Positions 54,022-63,924 of a stretch of DNA of 64,000 nucleotides are shown here, piece after piece (position 1 is the stretch's first letter; each line of letters starts with the position of its first letter). The DNA lies in NCBI RefSeq assembly GCF_024652905.1, contig NZ_CP102428.1:2864501-2928500 (forward strand). Direction: 5' to 3'. Source of the DNA: Pseudomonas oryzihabitans. GTDB taxonomy: Bacteria > Pseudomonadota > Gammaproteobacteria > Pseudomonadales > Pseudomonadaceae. Made by a program: the position numbers and the translations under genes. The notes under the pieces are model-generated. The model was not told where the DNA came from. It was given only the letters and a program-made list of their open reading frames with translations, and made no database searches.

Positions 54022-54246
54022 CAGAGGCTCCTTGGGGTGAGAGATAGAGGTCGCGAGGGCCGCAGCTCTCGTCGTACAAGGGTGGACCCAGTCCTTTCGA
54101 CAAAGTGCGACAGCCACGACCAGCTGCCGATTCGCTGACGATTTGACGCTGGCGGGGAACCTAGAGACCGTCAGCAAGGTTCCAAACCCGAGCGAAGCGA
54201 GCACAATCGTCTATCGTCTCTTCGAAACCATCCAAAGGAGTGCAGC

Positions 54247-54696
54247 ATGAGCATCATTGCCGAGTTCAAGAAATTCGCCATGAGAGGCAACGTGGTCGAC
54301 CTGGCGGTCGGCATCATCCTGGGCGCGGCTTTCGGCAAGATCGTGTCGTCCTTTGTAGCCGACATCATCACACCGCCGCTGGGGTTGCTGTTAGGGGGCG
54401 TGGATTTCTCCCAGCTGGCCATCACCCTGAGGGCTGCCATAGGTGACCAACCGGCCGTGGTCATGTCCTACGGCAAATTCCTGCAGACCATCTTCGACTT
54501 CGTGATCATCGCCTTTGCCATCTTCATGGCGATCAAGGTGCTCAACCGCCTGCGCCTGCACCAGGATGCCGCGCCCTCTGGCCCGACCAAGGACCAGGTG
54601 CTGCTGACGGAGATCCGCGATCTGCTGAAAGAGCAAAACAGCCAGGCGACCGCGGCCCCTGTCGTCAAACAGGAACCGCCGATCACCCCGCAGTAG
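54247..54696 (+). CDS. mscL: large-conductance mechanosensitive channel
   Basis: A 149-residue inner-membrane channel that opens under membrane tension during hypo-osmotic shock. The start [46 protein letters not shown] contains the pore helix with the conserved GIILGAAFG gate; the second helix is [20 protein letters not shown], with the cytoplasmic bundle near [17 protein letters not shown] precedes the ATG. An inverted repeat GGAACCT / AGGTTCC (54156-54162, 54177-54183) is in its upstream region. Confidence 0.97.
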   Translation: MSIIAEFKKFAMRGNVVDLAVGIILGAAFGKIVSSFVADIITPPLGLLLGGVDFSQLAITLRAAIGDQPAVVMSYGKFLQTIFDFVIIAFAIFMAIKVLNRLRLHQDAAPSGPTKDQVLLTEIRDLLKEQNSQATAAPVVKQEPPITPQ

Positions 54697-54709
54697 AAAC
54701 CTGCTGGAT

Positions 54710-54730
54710 CCCGCCTCGCTAGGAGGCGGG
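54710..54730. terminator. hairpin at the convergent ends of mscL and the TerC/CorC gene
   Basis: CCCGCCTC (54710-54717) and GAGGCGGG (54723-54730) pair across a 5-nt loop that includes the stop codon of the reverse gene at 54719. No strong T-run follows on either strand. Confidence 0.6.
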
Positions 54731-56272
54731 TCGCTCCAGGCGGATCCAGCCGATCCGTCGATCCTTGACCGATTCCACCGTCAGCTGCCAGCCCTGGTAT
54801 TCCAGGCGATCACCAGCCACCGGCAGGCGGCCCAGCAGGTCCACCACCAGGCCGCCCAGGGTCTGGTAGTCGTCGTTTTCCGTGATCTGGAAACCGGTGC
54901 GCTGGGCCAGGGGATGCAGATTCAGACCGCCGCTGGCGCGATAGCCGTTCTCCACCCTTTCCAGCTCCGGCAGGCTCTCCTCGCTGGCATCCGGCAGTTC
55001 GCCGGCAATGGCCTCGAGGATGTCGGTCAGGGTCAGCAGGCCTTCGAAGCCACCGAATTCGTTGACCACGAAGGCCACGTGGGTGGAGGCCGCGCGCAGC
55101 TGTTCCAAGGCACCTAGCACCGTGGCCTGGGCCGGCAGGTGGATGGGGGTGCGCACCCGGGCGCGCAGGTCCGGTGACTGGCCCTGGAGGATGTCGGCGA
55201 ACAGCTCTTTCTTGTGGACATAGCCCAGGGGCTCGTCGATGTTGCCATTGACCACCAACGGCAACCGCGAGTGAGCCGAGGCCAGCAGTTGCTCGTGCAG
55301 TCGTTCCGGCGGAGCGTCGGCATCGAGGATGTCGACGTCGGCGCGGGCGGTCATCACCGTACGCACCGGGCGTTCGCCCAATTGCAGCACGCCACTGATC
55401 ATCAGGCGCTCACGGCGATCGAAGACCGGGCCTTCGCCCTTCTCGCCTTCCATCAGTTCGGCGATGTCCTCGTCCACCTCGTCTTCGCGCAAACGACCAC
55501 CCAGCAGGCGCAACACGGCCTGGGAGGTCCGCGCACGCATGCCGAGCCGCTCGTGCATCTGCCGCTTGCGCTTCCAGCGCACCACCTGGTTGGCCAGCTC
55601 GATAAGGATCGAGAAGCCGATGGCGGCGTACAGATAGCCCTTGGGAATGTGGAAGCCCAAGCCTTCGGCGGTCAGGCTCAGACCGATCATCATCAGGAAG
55701 CCCAGACACAGCATGATCACCGTGGGGTGGGCGTTGACGAAGGCGGTCAGCGGCTTGCTCGCCACCAGCATCAGACCGATGGAGATGATCACGGCGATCA
55801 TCATCACGCTCAGGTGCTCGACCATGCCCACGGCGGTGATGACGGCGTCCAGCGAGAACACGGCGTCGAGCACCACGATCTGCGCCACCACCGGCCAGAA
55901 GGCGGCGTAGGTCCGGCTGCCACCGGTCTTGTGGGTATGGCCCTCGATGCGTTCGTGCAGCTCGGTGGTGGCCTTGAACAGCAGGAAGATGCCGCCGAAC
56001 AGCATGATGAGGTCACGACCGGAGAAGGCCTTGCCGAAGACCTCGAACAGCGGTTCGGTGAGGGTGACCATCCAGGAGATGCTGGCCAGCAGGCCCAGAC
56101 GCATGATCAACGCCAGCGACAGGCCGATGACCCGTGCCTTGTCACGCTGCGCCGGAGGCAGCTTGTCGGCGAGGATGGCGATGAAGACGAGGTTGTCGAT
56201 GCCCAGGACGATTTCCAGGACGATCAGGGTCAGCAGCCCCAACCAGGCGGTGGGATCGGAGATCCATTCCAT
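54719..56272 (-). CDS. TerC-type membrane protein with CBS pair and CorC/HlyC domain (YoaE/YegH-like)
   Basis: A 517-residue inner-membrane protein. The N-terminal TerC domain (about 1-230) has seven to eight helices with [21 protein letters not shown] and the acidic [15 protein letters not shown], which bind metal in this family. Two CBS domains (about 300-420) and a CorC/HlyC C-terminal domain (430-517) follow. Such YoaE/YegH proteins may move metals or adjust divalent cations in the exoenzyme pathway; the exact substrate is not known. ATG 56272 (MEWISDP) has GGAGG 10 bases upstream. Confidence 0.92.
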   Translation of the reverse strand: MEWISDPTAWLGLLTLIVLEIVLGIDNLVFIAILADKLPPAQRDKARVIGLSLALIMRLGLLASISWMVTLTEPLFEVFGKAFSGRDLIMLFGGIFLLFKATTELHERIEGHTHKTGGSRTYAAFWPVVAQIVVLDAVFSLDAVITAVGMVEHLSVMMIAVIISIGLMLVASKPLTAFVNAHPTVIMLCLGFLMMIGLSLTAEGLGFHIPKGYLYAAIGFSILIELANQVVRWKRKRQMHERLGMRARTSQAVLRLLGGRLREDEVDEDIAELMEGEKGEGPVFDRRERLMISGVLQLGERPVRTVMTARADVDILDADAPPERLHEQLLASAHSRLPLVVNGNIDEPLGYVHKKELFADILQGQSPDLRARVRTPIHLPAQATVLGALEQLRAASTHVAFVVNEFGGFEGLLTLTDILEAIAGELPDASEESLPELERVENGYRASGGLNLHPLAQRTGFQITENDDYQTLGGLVVDLLGRLPVAGDRLEYQGWQLTVESVKDRRIGWIRLERPAS

Positions 56273-56505
56273 TAGCGGTATGCCTCCGCAAGAGAGGGCC
56301 GGACGGCCACGGAGGAAAGACAACGGGAGGGGGTGTTGGCCGCGCCTGGCCAGGAGGCCGGGGGCGGCTCGGATCTGTCACTGCTCATCGGAACTCGAAA
56401 GGTAGCCTTGGAAATTCCGATCCTAGAGCAAGGCGGGGCCAAAGCTAAAGGTCCAACCTTTTCCAATTGTGAAGAAAACGTAAAGACGCCCGGATAACTT
56501 CCCGG

Positions 56506-57282
56506 TTACCAGTAGTTTTCCACCGCCACCTGGCCGGGTCGGCGACTCAGGGCCAGCTGCAGATCGCGGGTCTTGAGCAGCTGGCGGGTGTCGTCGACCA
56601 TCTCGGGATTGCCGCAGATGAGGATCCGCGAGTGCTCGGGCGACAGCGTGACGCCGGCGGCGCGTTCCAGCTTGCCGTTCTCGATCAGGGTGGTGATGCG
56701 GCCGCGCAGGGCGCCGGGGTGATCCTCGCGGGTGACCACCGGGACATAGACCAGGCGGTCGGTGAGGCCTTCGAGGTGCTCCACCTGGCCGTAGCCGTTG
56801 ATGACGTCCTGGTAGGCCAGGTCGCGGGCCTCGCGCACGCTGTAGACCAGCACGATGCGTTCGAAGCGCTCCCAGGTGTCGGGTTCCTGCAGCATGGACA
56901 GGAAGGGTGCCAGGCCCGTGCCGGTGGCCAGCAGCCAGAGATCCCGACCGCCGCCGAAGCGCTCCAGGGTGAGATAGCCATAGGGCTGCTTTTCCACCAG
57001 CAGCTCGTCGCCCTCGCGCAGGCGGCTCAGCTCGCTGGTGAAGGCGCCACCAGGCACCACGATGGAAAAGAATTCGAGGAATTCATCGTGAGGTGCCGAG
57101 ACCATGGAATAGGCGCGCCAGACGATGTCGCCATCGGCCTTGCGCACGCCCAGGCGGGCGAATTGGCCGGCGCGAAAGCGATAGCGCGGGTCGCGGGTGG
57201 TCCTCAGGCTGAAGAGGTTGTCGCTCCAGGGCCAGACGGCGGTGATCGTCTCGCGGGTGAACTTGTCTTCGGTGGCGGTCAT
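56506..57282 (-). CDS. fpr: ferredoxin/flavodoxin-NADP(+) reductase
   Basis: A 258-residue FAD enzyme that passes electrons between NADPH and ferredoxin or flavodoxin, also used against oxidative stress. FAD-site motifs FRAGQFARLG and WRAYSMVSAP (about 37-61), the NADP-site GTGLAPFLSML and ICGNPEMVDD and the aromatic end VAVENYW are those of the bacterial Fpr. ATG 57282 is chosen; the upstream frame is in the reverse of rlmG. Divergent from rlmG with 72 bp between starts. Confidence 0.94.
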   Translation of the reverse strand: MTATEDKFTRETITAVWPWSDNLFSLRTTRDPRYRFRAGQFARLGVRKADGDIVWRAYSMVSAPHDEFLEFFSIVVPGGAFTSELSRLREGDELLVEKQPYGYLTLERFGGGRDLWLLATGTGLAPFLSMLQEPDTWERFERIVLVYSVREARDLAYQDVINGYGQVEHLEGLTDRLVYVPVVTREDHPGALRGRITTLIENGKLERAAGVTLSPEHSRILICGNPEMVDDTRQLLKTRDLQLALSRRPGQVAVENYW

Positions 57283-57354
57283 ACTGGCCTCTTTTTCCCG
57301 ATTGCTTAGAGCCATTGTCCCGCACTGGGCCGCCGATAAACACCGACAGAAACC

Positions 57355-58485
57355 ATGCCTTCTCTCGTCTCGCCCTTCGCCACCCTCGAACTCGACCGTC
57401 AGCCACCGCGTCGCGACGATCCCCTGCAGGCCTTCGACGCCGCCGACGAGTACCTCCTGCAGCAGGTCGCCGAGGGCGGCCTGGCTCCCGCCACCCGGGT
57501 GCTGGTGCTCAACGACGCCTTTGGCGCCCTGGCCGTGAGCCTGGCCGGCCATGCCCAGGTGACCTCCAGTGGCGATTCGCACCTGGCGGCCCTGGCCCTG
57601 GCGGCGAATCTGGCACGCAATGGCCTCGCCGCCGATGCGGTCACCTTCGTCCCGGCCAGCGAGGCGACGGATGGGCCCTTCGATCTGGTGCTGATACGGG
57701 TGCCCAAGACCCTGGCCCTGCTGGAAGAACAGCTGATCAGCCTGCACGGCCAGTTGGCGCCGGACGCTCAGGTGATCGCCGGCGGCATGCTCAAGCATCT
57801 GCCCCGCGCCGCTGGCGACCTGCTGGAGCGGCACATCGGCCCGGTACAGGCCTCGCTGGCGGTGAAGAAAGCCCGACTGCTATCTGCCACGCCCGCGTCG
57901 CGGCCGGCGGTAGCCTCGCCCTACCCAAGTCGTTATCGCCTGGATGCACCGCCGCTGACCCTGGTCAACCATGCCAATGTCTTCTGCCGCGAGGGTCTGG
58001 ACATCGGTACCCGCGCCTTCCTGCCGCACCTGCCCCAGGGTCTGGGCCAGGCCCGGGTAGCCGATCTCGGTTGCGGCAACGGCGTGCTGGCCCTGGCCTG
58101 TGCCCTGGCCAATCCGGAGGCGCACTTCACCCTGGTGGACGAGTCCTACATGGCGGTGCAGTCGGCGCAAGAGAACTGGACCGCGGCCTTCGGCGATCGA
58201 CCGGTGGCGATCCGCGCCGCCGACGGCCTGGCCGAGCAGCCGCCGCGGTCGCTGGAGCTGATCCTCTGCAATCCGCCGTTCCACCAGCAACAGGTGGTGG
58301 GCGATTTCCTCGCCTGGCGCATGTTCCAGCAGGCCCGTGCGGCCTTGAGCGAACAGGGCGAACTCTGGCTGGTGGGCAATCGCCACCTGGGTTACCACGT
58401 CAAGCTCAAGCGACTGTTCAAGCGCGTCGAACAGATCGCGGCCACGCCGAAATTCGTGATACTCAAGGCGGTCCAACCCCTCTGA
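57355..58485 (+). CDS. rlmG: 23S rRNA (guanine(1835)-N(2))-methyltransferase
   Basis: A 376-residue SAM-dependent RNA methyltransferase of the RsmC/RlmG type that methylates G1835 of 23S rRNA. The SAM site [17 protein letters not shown] is in the C-terminal half (about 235-255) and the catalytic NPPFHQ at 306-311. The N-terminal half is a degenerate methyltransferase-like domain, as usual in RlmG. It is divergent from fpr and precedes the cardiolipin synthase gene by 28 bp, with which it may be co-transcribed. Confidence 0.93.
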   Translation: MPSLVSPFATLELDRQPPRRDDPLQAFDAADEYLLQQVAEGGLAPATRVLVLNDAFGALAVSLAGHAQVTSSGDSHLAALALAANLARNGLAADAVTFVPASEATDGPFDLVLIRVPKTLALLEEQLISLHGQLAPDAQVIAGGMLKHLPRAAGDLLERHIGPVQASLAVKKARLLSATPASRPAVASPYPSRYRLDAPPLTLVNHANVFCREGLDIGTRAFLPHLPQGLGQARVADLGCGNGVLALACALANPEAHFTLVDESYMAVQSAQENWTAAFGDRPVAIRAADGLAEQPPRSLELILCNPPFHQQQVVGDFLAWRMFQQARAALSEQGELWLVGNRHLGYHVKLKRLFKRVEQIAATPKFVILKAVQPL

Positions 58486-58513
58486 CATAAATCCGGAGAA
58501 GAGAGCCGCCCGC

Positions 58514-59953
58514 GTGCCATCCCTGCCCCTCGATCTCCACTACATCGCCCTGGTGCTCGAACTGATCGGCATCAGCGCAGCGATCCACGCCATCGTTACG
58601 GTGCGTACCGCCCAGGGCGCCATGGCCTGGGCCATGGCGCTGGTGTTCATGCCCTTGCTCAGCCTGATTCCCTATCTGGTATTCGGCCGGCGCCGCTTCG
58701 ACAGCTATGTGAAGGCACGGCGCCAGGCCGACGAGGAGATGGCGCGCCAGGCCGCCGAGCTGGACTGGCGGCCCTGGATCGCCGAGGCCATGGCCGCCCA
58801 GCAGTGCAGCGCGGCCAACCGCAAGCTCAAGGCCATGACCGCCCTCACCGGCACCCCCTGCGTCGCCAACAACCAGGTGCGGCTGCTGATCAACGGCGAG
58901 GAAACCTTCGCCGCCATCCTCACGGCCATCCGCGGGGCGCAGAAGGTGGTGCTGGTGCAGTTCTTCATCATCCACGACGACGCCCTCGGTCTGGCCTTGC
59001 AGAACACCCTGCTCGACCGCGCCCGCGCCGGAGTCCAGGTCTTTCTGCTGTACGACGCCATCGGCAGCCATGCCCTGCCGCGCGCCTATGTGGAAAAGCT
59101 GCGCGAGGCCGGGTGCGAGGTGAAGGGCTTCAGCAACCGCCGCGGACTGATCAACCGATTCCAGGTCAACTTCCGCAACCACCGCAAGATCGTGATCGTG
59201 GATGGCGAGGTGGGCTTCACCGGCGGGCTCAACGTCGGCGACGAATACATGGGCCTCAAGCCGCCCCTGGCGCCCTGGCGCGATACCCATCTGGAACTGC
59301 GCGGCCCGGCCCTGGCCACCCTGCAGGAGACCTTCGCCCAGGACTGGTACTGGGTGACCCGGCGGCTGCCCACCCTGCTGCTGCCGGAACGCTACGAGGA
59401 CGGCGGGGTGCTCTGTCAGGTGGTGCCCAGCGGCCCGGCGGACGACCAGGAGACCTGCTCGCTGTTCTTCGTCGAGGCTATCCATTCGGCGCGCCACCGG
59501 GTCTGGATCACCACGCCCTATTTCATTCCCGACGAAGCCGTCTCGGCGGCCCTGCGCCTGGCCGCCCTGCGCGGGGTCGACGTGCGCATCCTCCTGCCCT
59601 CGCGACCGGACCACAAGGTGGTCTATGCCGCCTCCTACCTCTATGCCTTCGAGGCGGTGCACGCCGGGGTGCGGGTGTTCCGCTACGGTCCGGGCTTCCT
59701 GCACCAGAAGGTGGTGCTGATCGACGAGGACGTGGCCGCGGTGGGCAGCGCCAACCTGGACAACCGCTCCTTCCGCCTCAACTTCGAGGTCATGGTGATG
59801 GTGATGGACGTCCCCTTCGCCTGGGAGGTGCGCAAGATGCTGGAGCAGGACTTCAGTCGCTCCCGCGAACTCACCCCCGAGGACAACGCCGCCCTGCGCC
59901 GCTGGCGGCGGGTGGCCATGCGCGTGGCGCGGGTGTTTTCGCCGGTGCTCTAG
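58514..59953 (+). CDS. clsA: cardiolipin synthase, ClsA type
   Basis: A 479-residue membrane-bound cardiolipin synthase. Two N-terminal hydrophobic segments (about 8-60) anchor it; the two HKD motifs are HRKIVIVD (223-230) and HQKVVLID (397-404). It makes cardiolipin from two phosphatidylglycerol molecules. The start is GTG at 58514, with GAGAAGAG upstream and the standard [15 protein letters not shown] beginning. It lies 28 bp after rlmG. Confidence 0.94.
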   Translation: MPSLPLDLHYIALVLELIGISAAIHAIVTVRTAQGAMAWAMALVFMPLLSLIPYLVFGRRRFDSYVKARRQADEEMARQAAELDWRPWIAEAMAAQQCSAANRKLKAMTALTGTPCVANNQVRLLINGEETFAAILTAIRGAQKVVLVQFFIIHDDALGLALQNTLLDRARAGVQVFLLYDAIGSHALPRAYVEKLREAGCEVKGFSNRRGLINRFQVNFRNHRKIVIVDGEVGFTGGLNVGDEYMGLKPPLAPWRDTHLELRGPALATLQETFAQDWYWVTRRLPTLLLPERYEDGGVLCQVVPSGPADDQETCSLFFVEAIHSARHRVWITTPYFIPDEAVSAALRLAALRGVDVRILLPSRPDHKVVYAASYLYAFEAVHAGVRVFRYGPGFLHQKVVLIDEDVAAVGSANLDNRSFRLNFEVMVMVMDVPFAWEVRKMLEQDFSRSRELTPEDNAALRRWRRVAMRVARVFSPVL

Positions 59954-60039
59954 AACCCCGGAACCCGCTCTGCGACGGCCCGGTCCGATGCCCCATGGCG
60001 CCTCACCCGGAGCGCCCCGCGCCCCCGGAGTCGCCCACC

Positions 60040-60924
60040 ATGCCATCCTTTTCGCCGCTGCGTTGCGTCTGCCTGCTGGCGGGCGGTCTGGCCCTGGAGG
60101 CCACCGCCGCGCCACGCAGCGTGCCGTCCATCGAGAGCGAAGACGCCGCCCTGGGTAGCGTGGAGGTCAGCGAAACGTCCGGGCGGTTCCATCCGCAACT
60201 GGGCGTGGACGTGCGCAACGGTGACTTTTCCCGTGGCAACTACGATGACGATGCGGCCAGCCTCGATCGCATCCCACTGCACGTCCAGGCGGGTTTCGCC
60301 CTGGATCTGCATCAGGGGGTCGACGGCAGCGCCGATGCCTGGCTGGTGTTCAGCAGCAGCAATGGCCTGCACAGCCCTTCCAGCGAGGAACGGGTCAGCC
60401 CGCGGCGCTGGTACGAGAGCAACAACCTGTTGGGCCTGGTGGTGTCACCAGCCGAGGGTCTGAGGGTCGGCTTCGTCTACACGGTCAAGAGCAGCCCCAA
60501 CGACGTCGCCGCCACCACGCAAGAGGCCAGCCTGACCCTGGCCTATCAGGCCGATACGGGCCTGGGCGCCTGGCGCCCGGGGCTGGCGGTGACCACCCGC
60601 ACCCAGGGCGACAGCGGTCTCTATACCCAGGGCAGCCTGGAGCCGGGGTTAGATCTCACCCCAGGCGGTCTGCGCCTGAGTTTCCCCAGTGCCCTAGGGG
60701 TGGGCTGGAACGGCTTCTACGGACCGGATTCCGGAGACCGCCTCTATGCCCGCACCGGCCTGGCGCTGGAGCAACCGTTCCGCTGGGGCGACACCCGCTG
60801 GAGCGCTCGGGCCGAGGCCCTGGCGCTCTACCGCGACGGTGCCCTGCGCGAGTTGGGCGGTCCGGAGGGCGAGACCGACGGCGTGGTGCCCCAGGTGACC
60901 CTCAGCCTGTCCATGGCCTACTAG
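60040..60924 (+). CDS. exported beta-barrel-like protein of unknown function
   Basis: A 294-residue protein with a signal peptide (1-24, LEATAA cleavage) and a mature part rich in alternating beta-strand patterns (DAWLVFSSSNGL, LRVGFVYTVKSS, ASLTLAYQADTG, WSARAEALALYRDG), ending in a tyrosine (LSMAY). This is consistent with an outer-membrane barrel. CCGGAG precedes ATG 60040. It shares its last base pairs with the convergent glutaminase (CTAG, 60921-60924). I do not recognise the family. Confidence 0.75.
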   Translation: MPSFSPLRCVCLLAGGLALEATAAPRSVPSIESEDAALGSVEVSETSGRFHPQLGVDVRNGDFSRGNYDDDAASLDRIPLHVQAGFALDLHQGVDGSADAWLVFSSSNGLHSPSSEERVSPRRWYESNNLLGLVVSPAEGLRVGFVYTVKSSPNDVAATTQEASLTLAYQADTGLGAWRPGLAVTTRTQGDSGLYTQGSLEPGLDLTPGGLRLSFPSALGVGWNGFYGPDSGDRLYARTGLALEQPFRWGDTRWSARAEALALYRDGALRELGGPEGETDGVVPQVTLSLSMAY

Positions 60925-61862
60925 CCCAACGGCGCCACCCCAAGGCCCTCGACCAGAGTTTCGAGGGCGCGCAGGCCGGCCACCGAGTTGCCATAGCTGT
61001 CCAGCCGCGGCGACCAGACACAGATGCTCATCTGCCCCGGGACGATGGCGACGATGCCGCCCCCGACCCCGCTCTTGCCCGGCAGGCCGACGCGCCAGGC
61101 GAAGTCGCCCGCGGCATCATAGAGGCCGCAGGTCAGCAGCAAGGCATTGAGCTGACGCGTCTGCTGGGGGGTTACCACCGCCTGACCATCCTGGGGATTA
61201 ACCCCACCGTTGGCCAGGAAGGCAAAGGCCCTGGCCACGTCGCTGCAGCTCATGGCCAGGGCGCAGCCATGGAAATAGACGTCGAGGACGTCGTTCACCT
61301 CGCTGTGGAGATTGCCGTAGGCCTTCATCAGATAGGCCAGGGCGGCGTTGCGCGCCTTATGGTCCATCTCCGAACGGGCTACCCGGTCGTCGAAATTGAT
61401 GGCTGGATTGCCGGCCAGGCGCCGCGCCTGCTCACGCATCATCCAGTGGATGGACATGATGCGTGACACCAGCAGTTCGCAGACCAGCACGGCGCCGGCA
61501 TTGATGAAGGGATTGCGCGGCACGCCCTTCTCTTCTTCCAGCTGGGCCATGGAATTGAAGGCATGGCCGGACGGCTCGCGGCCGACGCGGGTCCAGATGT
61601 CCGGCTCGTCCAGGCGCTGCATGGCGATCACCAGGTTGAGCACCTTGGAAATCGACTGGATGGAAAACGCCGTATCGGCCGCACCCGCACGCCAGACCTT
61701 GCCGTTGATGTCACAGACGGCGATGCCGAACTGATCCGGCGCCACCTCGGCCAGGGCCGGGATGTAGTCGGCCACCTCGCCTTCGCCGAAATGGCGCGGC
61801 GCGGCGGTAGCGATACGGTCGAGCAACGGCTGCAGCTGATGGCGATCGAAAAGCTCTGGCAT
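60921..61862 (-). CDS. glsA: glutaminase (beta-lactamase-fold, GlsA/GlsB type)
   Basis: A 313-residue glutaminase that releases ammonia from glutamine. The Ser-x-x-Lys catalytic dyad is Ser70-x-x-Lys73 (FSIQSISK), with EPSGHAFNS, NPFINAGA, and VGLPGKSGVGGGIVA further on, all canonical. ATG 61862 is chosen, a family-length start. It lies 49 bp after rstB on the same strand with no clear terminator between, so it may belong to an rstA-rstB-glsA unit. Possible role: ammonia production against acid, by analogy with E. coli. Confidence 0.93.
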   Translation of the reverse strand: MPELFDRHQLQPLLDRIATAAPRHFGEGEVADYIPALAEVAPDQFGIAVCDINGKVWRAGAADTAFSIQSISKVLNLVIAMQRLDEPDIWTRVGREPSGHAFNSMAQLEEEKGVPRNPFINAGAVLVCELLVSRIMSIHWMMREQARRLAGNPAINFDDRVARSEMDHKARNAALAYLMKAYGNLHSEVNDVLDVYFHGCALAMSCSDVARAFAFLANGGVNPQDGQAVVTPQQTRQLNALLLTCGLYDAAGDFAWRVGLPGKSGVGGGIVAIVPGQMSICVWSPRLDSYGNSVAGLRALETLVEGLGVAPLG

Positions 61863-61911
61863 GGCGAATCCAAGGCGGGCGGGGGCGCCAAGTGTAGGGG
61901 CCCTGGCGGCC

Positions 61912-63228
61912 TCAGGCGAGCCCCGCGGGCGCCTGCAGCGGCAGGCGGATCTCGAACCGCGCACCGCCTCGTGTACCGGCGCTCAGGTCCAGGCGGCCAG
62001 CCTGGTTTTCCACCGCGCGACGGCTGATGGCCAGGCCCAGGCCGAAACCGCCGGTGGCACGGTCACGGCTGCGATCCAGGCGGTAGAAGGGCTCGAAGAC
62101 CCGCTCGCGCTCGGCCTCGGGGATGCCTTCGCCATCGTCTTCCACCGCGATCAGCAACGCCTCGCCGTCACGGCGGACCGTTACCCAGACCTCACGCTGG
62201 CAATAGCGCAGCGCATTGCCGACGAGATTCTGCAGGGCGCGGGCCGTGAGCCGCGGGGCCAGCTCGACCCGCATGGGCGCCTGCGCCATGTCCAGGTGCA
62301 CCTCGACGCCGCGACGCTCCTGCTCCTCGGCGAAGTCGGCCAGCACGCTGTCGAGAAAGGCTTGGAGATCCAGGCCCAGGCGTTCGGGCGGCTGCTGACT
62401 GCTCTGCAGCCGGGCGAAGGACAGCAGTTCGTCGACCAGGGCATCCAGTTCGCGGACGTGGCGCACCAGTTGCTCCAGCTGCCGCTGGGTCTCGGTCGGC
62501 AGCGGATCGGCCTGCAGCAGCGCCAGGCCGAATTCCAGACGCGACAAGGGCGTGCGCAATTCGTGGGAGACGGCGTTGAGCAGGTCGCGCTGCTGGACGA
62601 TCAGCGCCTCCAGCTCCTGAGCCATGTCATCGAAGGCCCGCGCCAGCTCGCCGACATCCGAGCGCGGCGAGATGGCCGTACGCTCGCCCAGATGGCCCTT
62701 GCCCAGTCGTGCCGCGGTGCGCCGCAGCCGTTCCAGGTCGCGCCAGTGCGGACGTAGCCAGACATAGAGACAGATCAGCAGGGCCGCGCCGATCAGGGCG
62801 TTCATCGCCCAGTAGGTCAAGGCGATGTCGGTGGGCGCCTCGGGGATGCCGATCCACAGCACCTGATCTGCCGGCAGCGGCACCAGGGCCGCACTGGGTT
62901 CGCCATAGTCACCCAGGCGTACCCGTCGCTGGCCGGCAGCGAGGTCTGCGCGCTCCTCCAGACTGAGGGCCTGATCGTCGCGCGGGACCAGGCGCAGGCT
63001 GATGGGCGCCAGCTCCGCGGCCAGTTCGTCCTGCAGCGCCGGCCAGCGCTCCGGCGGCGTGGTGGTGAAGGCGCGCTGAACCAGGCTGAGCGGACCGTGC
63101 AACTGCTCCAGGGTATAGCGGCTGTAACGCTCGTCGAACACCTTGAGCAGCGCCTCGGGTACCAGGTAGCTGGCGGCGCCGTAGGTCACCAGCAGGATGA
63201 GGTAGAGGCGGACGAGGATCTTGAGCAT
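61912..63228 (-). CDS. rstB: sensor histidine kinase RstB-like
   Basis: A 438-residue membrane kinase. TM1 (residues 6-24) and TM2 (about 138-158) flank a periplasmic sensor of about 115 residues; a HAMP linker follows, then the HisKA domain with phosphorylated His222 (NAVSHELRTPLSRLEFG) and an HATPase with NALRYC, DDGEGIP and GFGLGLAI. This N-terminal layout and the SRLEFGLAL segment match RstB. Its start abuts the rstA stop at 63229. Signal unknown; RstB responds to acid and Mg in enterics. Confidence 0.9.
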   Translation of the reverse strand: MLKILVRLYLILLVTYGAASYLVPEALLKVFDERYSRYTLEQLHGPLSLVQRAFTTTPPERWPALQDELAAELAPISLRLVPRDDQALSLEERADLAAGQRRVRLGDYGEPSAALVPLPADQVLWIGIPEAPTDIALTYWAMNALIGAALLICLYVWLRPHWRDLERLRRTAARLGKGHLGERTAISPRSDVGELARAFDDMAQELEALIVQQRDLLNAVSHELRTPLSRLEFGLALLQADPLPTETQRQLEQLVRHVRELDALVDELLSFARLQSSQQPPERLGLDLQAFLDSVLADFAEEQERRGVEVHLDMAQAPMRVELAPRLTARALQNLVGNALRYCQREVWVTVRRDGEALLIAVEDDGEGIPEAERERVFEPFYRLDRSRDRATGGFGLGLAISRRAVENQAGRLDLSAGTRGGARFEIRLPLQAPAGLA

Positions 63229-63924
63229 CTATTCCCACTCGGCGCGAGACAGCAGATAACCCTTGCCCCAGACGGTCTTGATCCGTCGCGCTTCGCCAGG
63301 ATGCTCCTCGAAACGACGGCGCAGCTTGGAGATGGCCACGTCCACCGAGCGGTCGACGCCGTTGAATTCGATGCCGCGCAGTTGCTGGATCAGCTGGTCG
63401 CGGCTGAGCACCTCGCCGGCATGGCGCATGAGGACTGCCAGCAGGTTGAATTCAGTGGACGACAGCTCCACCAGCTGGTCGCGCCACCAGACCTGGCGCT
63501 CGCCCGGCAGCAACCGCAGCTGGCCGATAACCAGGCGATCATCGGTGGCCACCTCGCCCAGCTGGCAGCGGCGCAGCAGGGTGCGGATGCGCGCCAGCAG
63601 CACCCGCGGCTCGCAAGGCTTGCTGACGTAGTCGTCAGCACCGATCTCCAGCCCCAGCACCTGGTCGTGGCTGTCGTCCAAGGCGGTGAGCATCAAGATC
63701 GGCAGGCCCGGCTGGGCGGCGCGCAGCTGGCGGCAGACCTGCAGGCCATCCAGCCCCGGCAGCATGACATCGAGCACCACCAGCTGCGGGCACAGTCGCT
63801 GCACCGCGGCCAGGGCCTCGTCGCCACGGCCGATCACGGTCACGGCATAGCCCTGACGACCCAGGTAGGTAGCGATGAGGTCAGCCAGGGCGGCGTCGTC
63901 TTCGACGATGAGCAAGGGGATCAC
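63229..63924 (-). CDS. rstA: response regulator RstA-like (OmpR family)
   Basis: A 231-residue OmpR/PhoB-type regulator. The receiver has Glu8-Asp9-Asp10 and phosphorylation site Asp52 (LVVLDVMLP) and Lys102-equivalent in DYVSKPCEPR; the C-terminal winged helix contains LSSTEFNLLAVLMRHAGEVLSRDQLI and GVDRSVDVAISKLRRR. First gene of the probable rstA-rstB-glsA transcript. Promoter would lie in 63925-64000 or beyond; that stretch shows no clear promoter hexamers. Confidence 0.92.
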   Translation of the reverse strand: MIPLLIVEDDAALADLIATYLGRQGYAVTVIGRGDEALAAVQRLCPQLVVLDVMLPGLDGLQVCRQLRAAQPGLPILMLTALDDSHDQVLGLEIGADDYVSKPCEPRVLLARIRTLLRRCQLGEVATDDRLVIGQLRLLPGERQVWWRDQLVELSSTEFNLLAVLMRHAGEVLSRDQLIQQLRGIEFNGVDRSVDVAISKLRRRFEEHPGEARRIKTVWGKGYLLSRAEWE

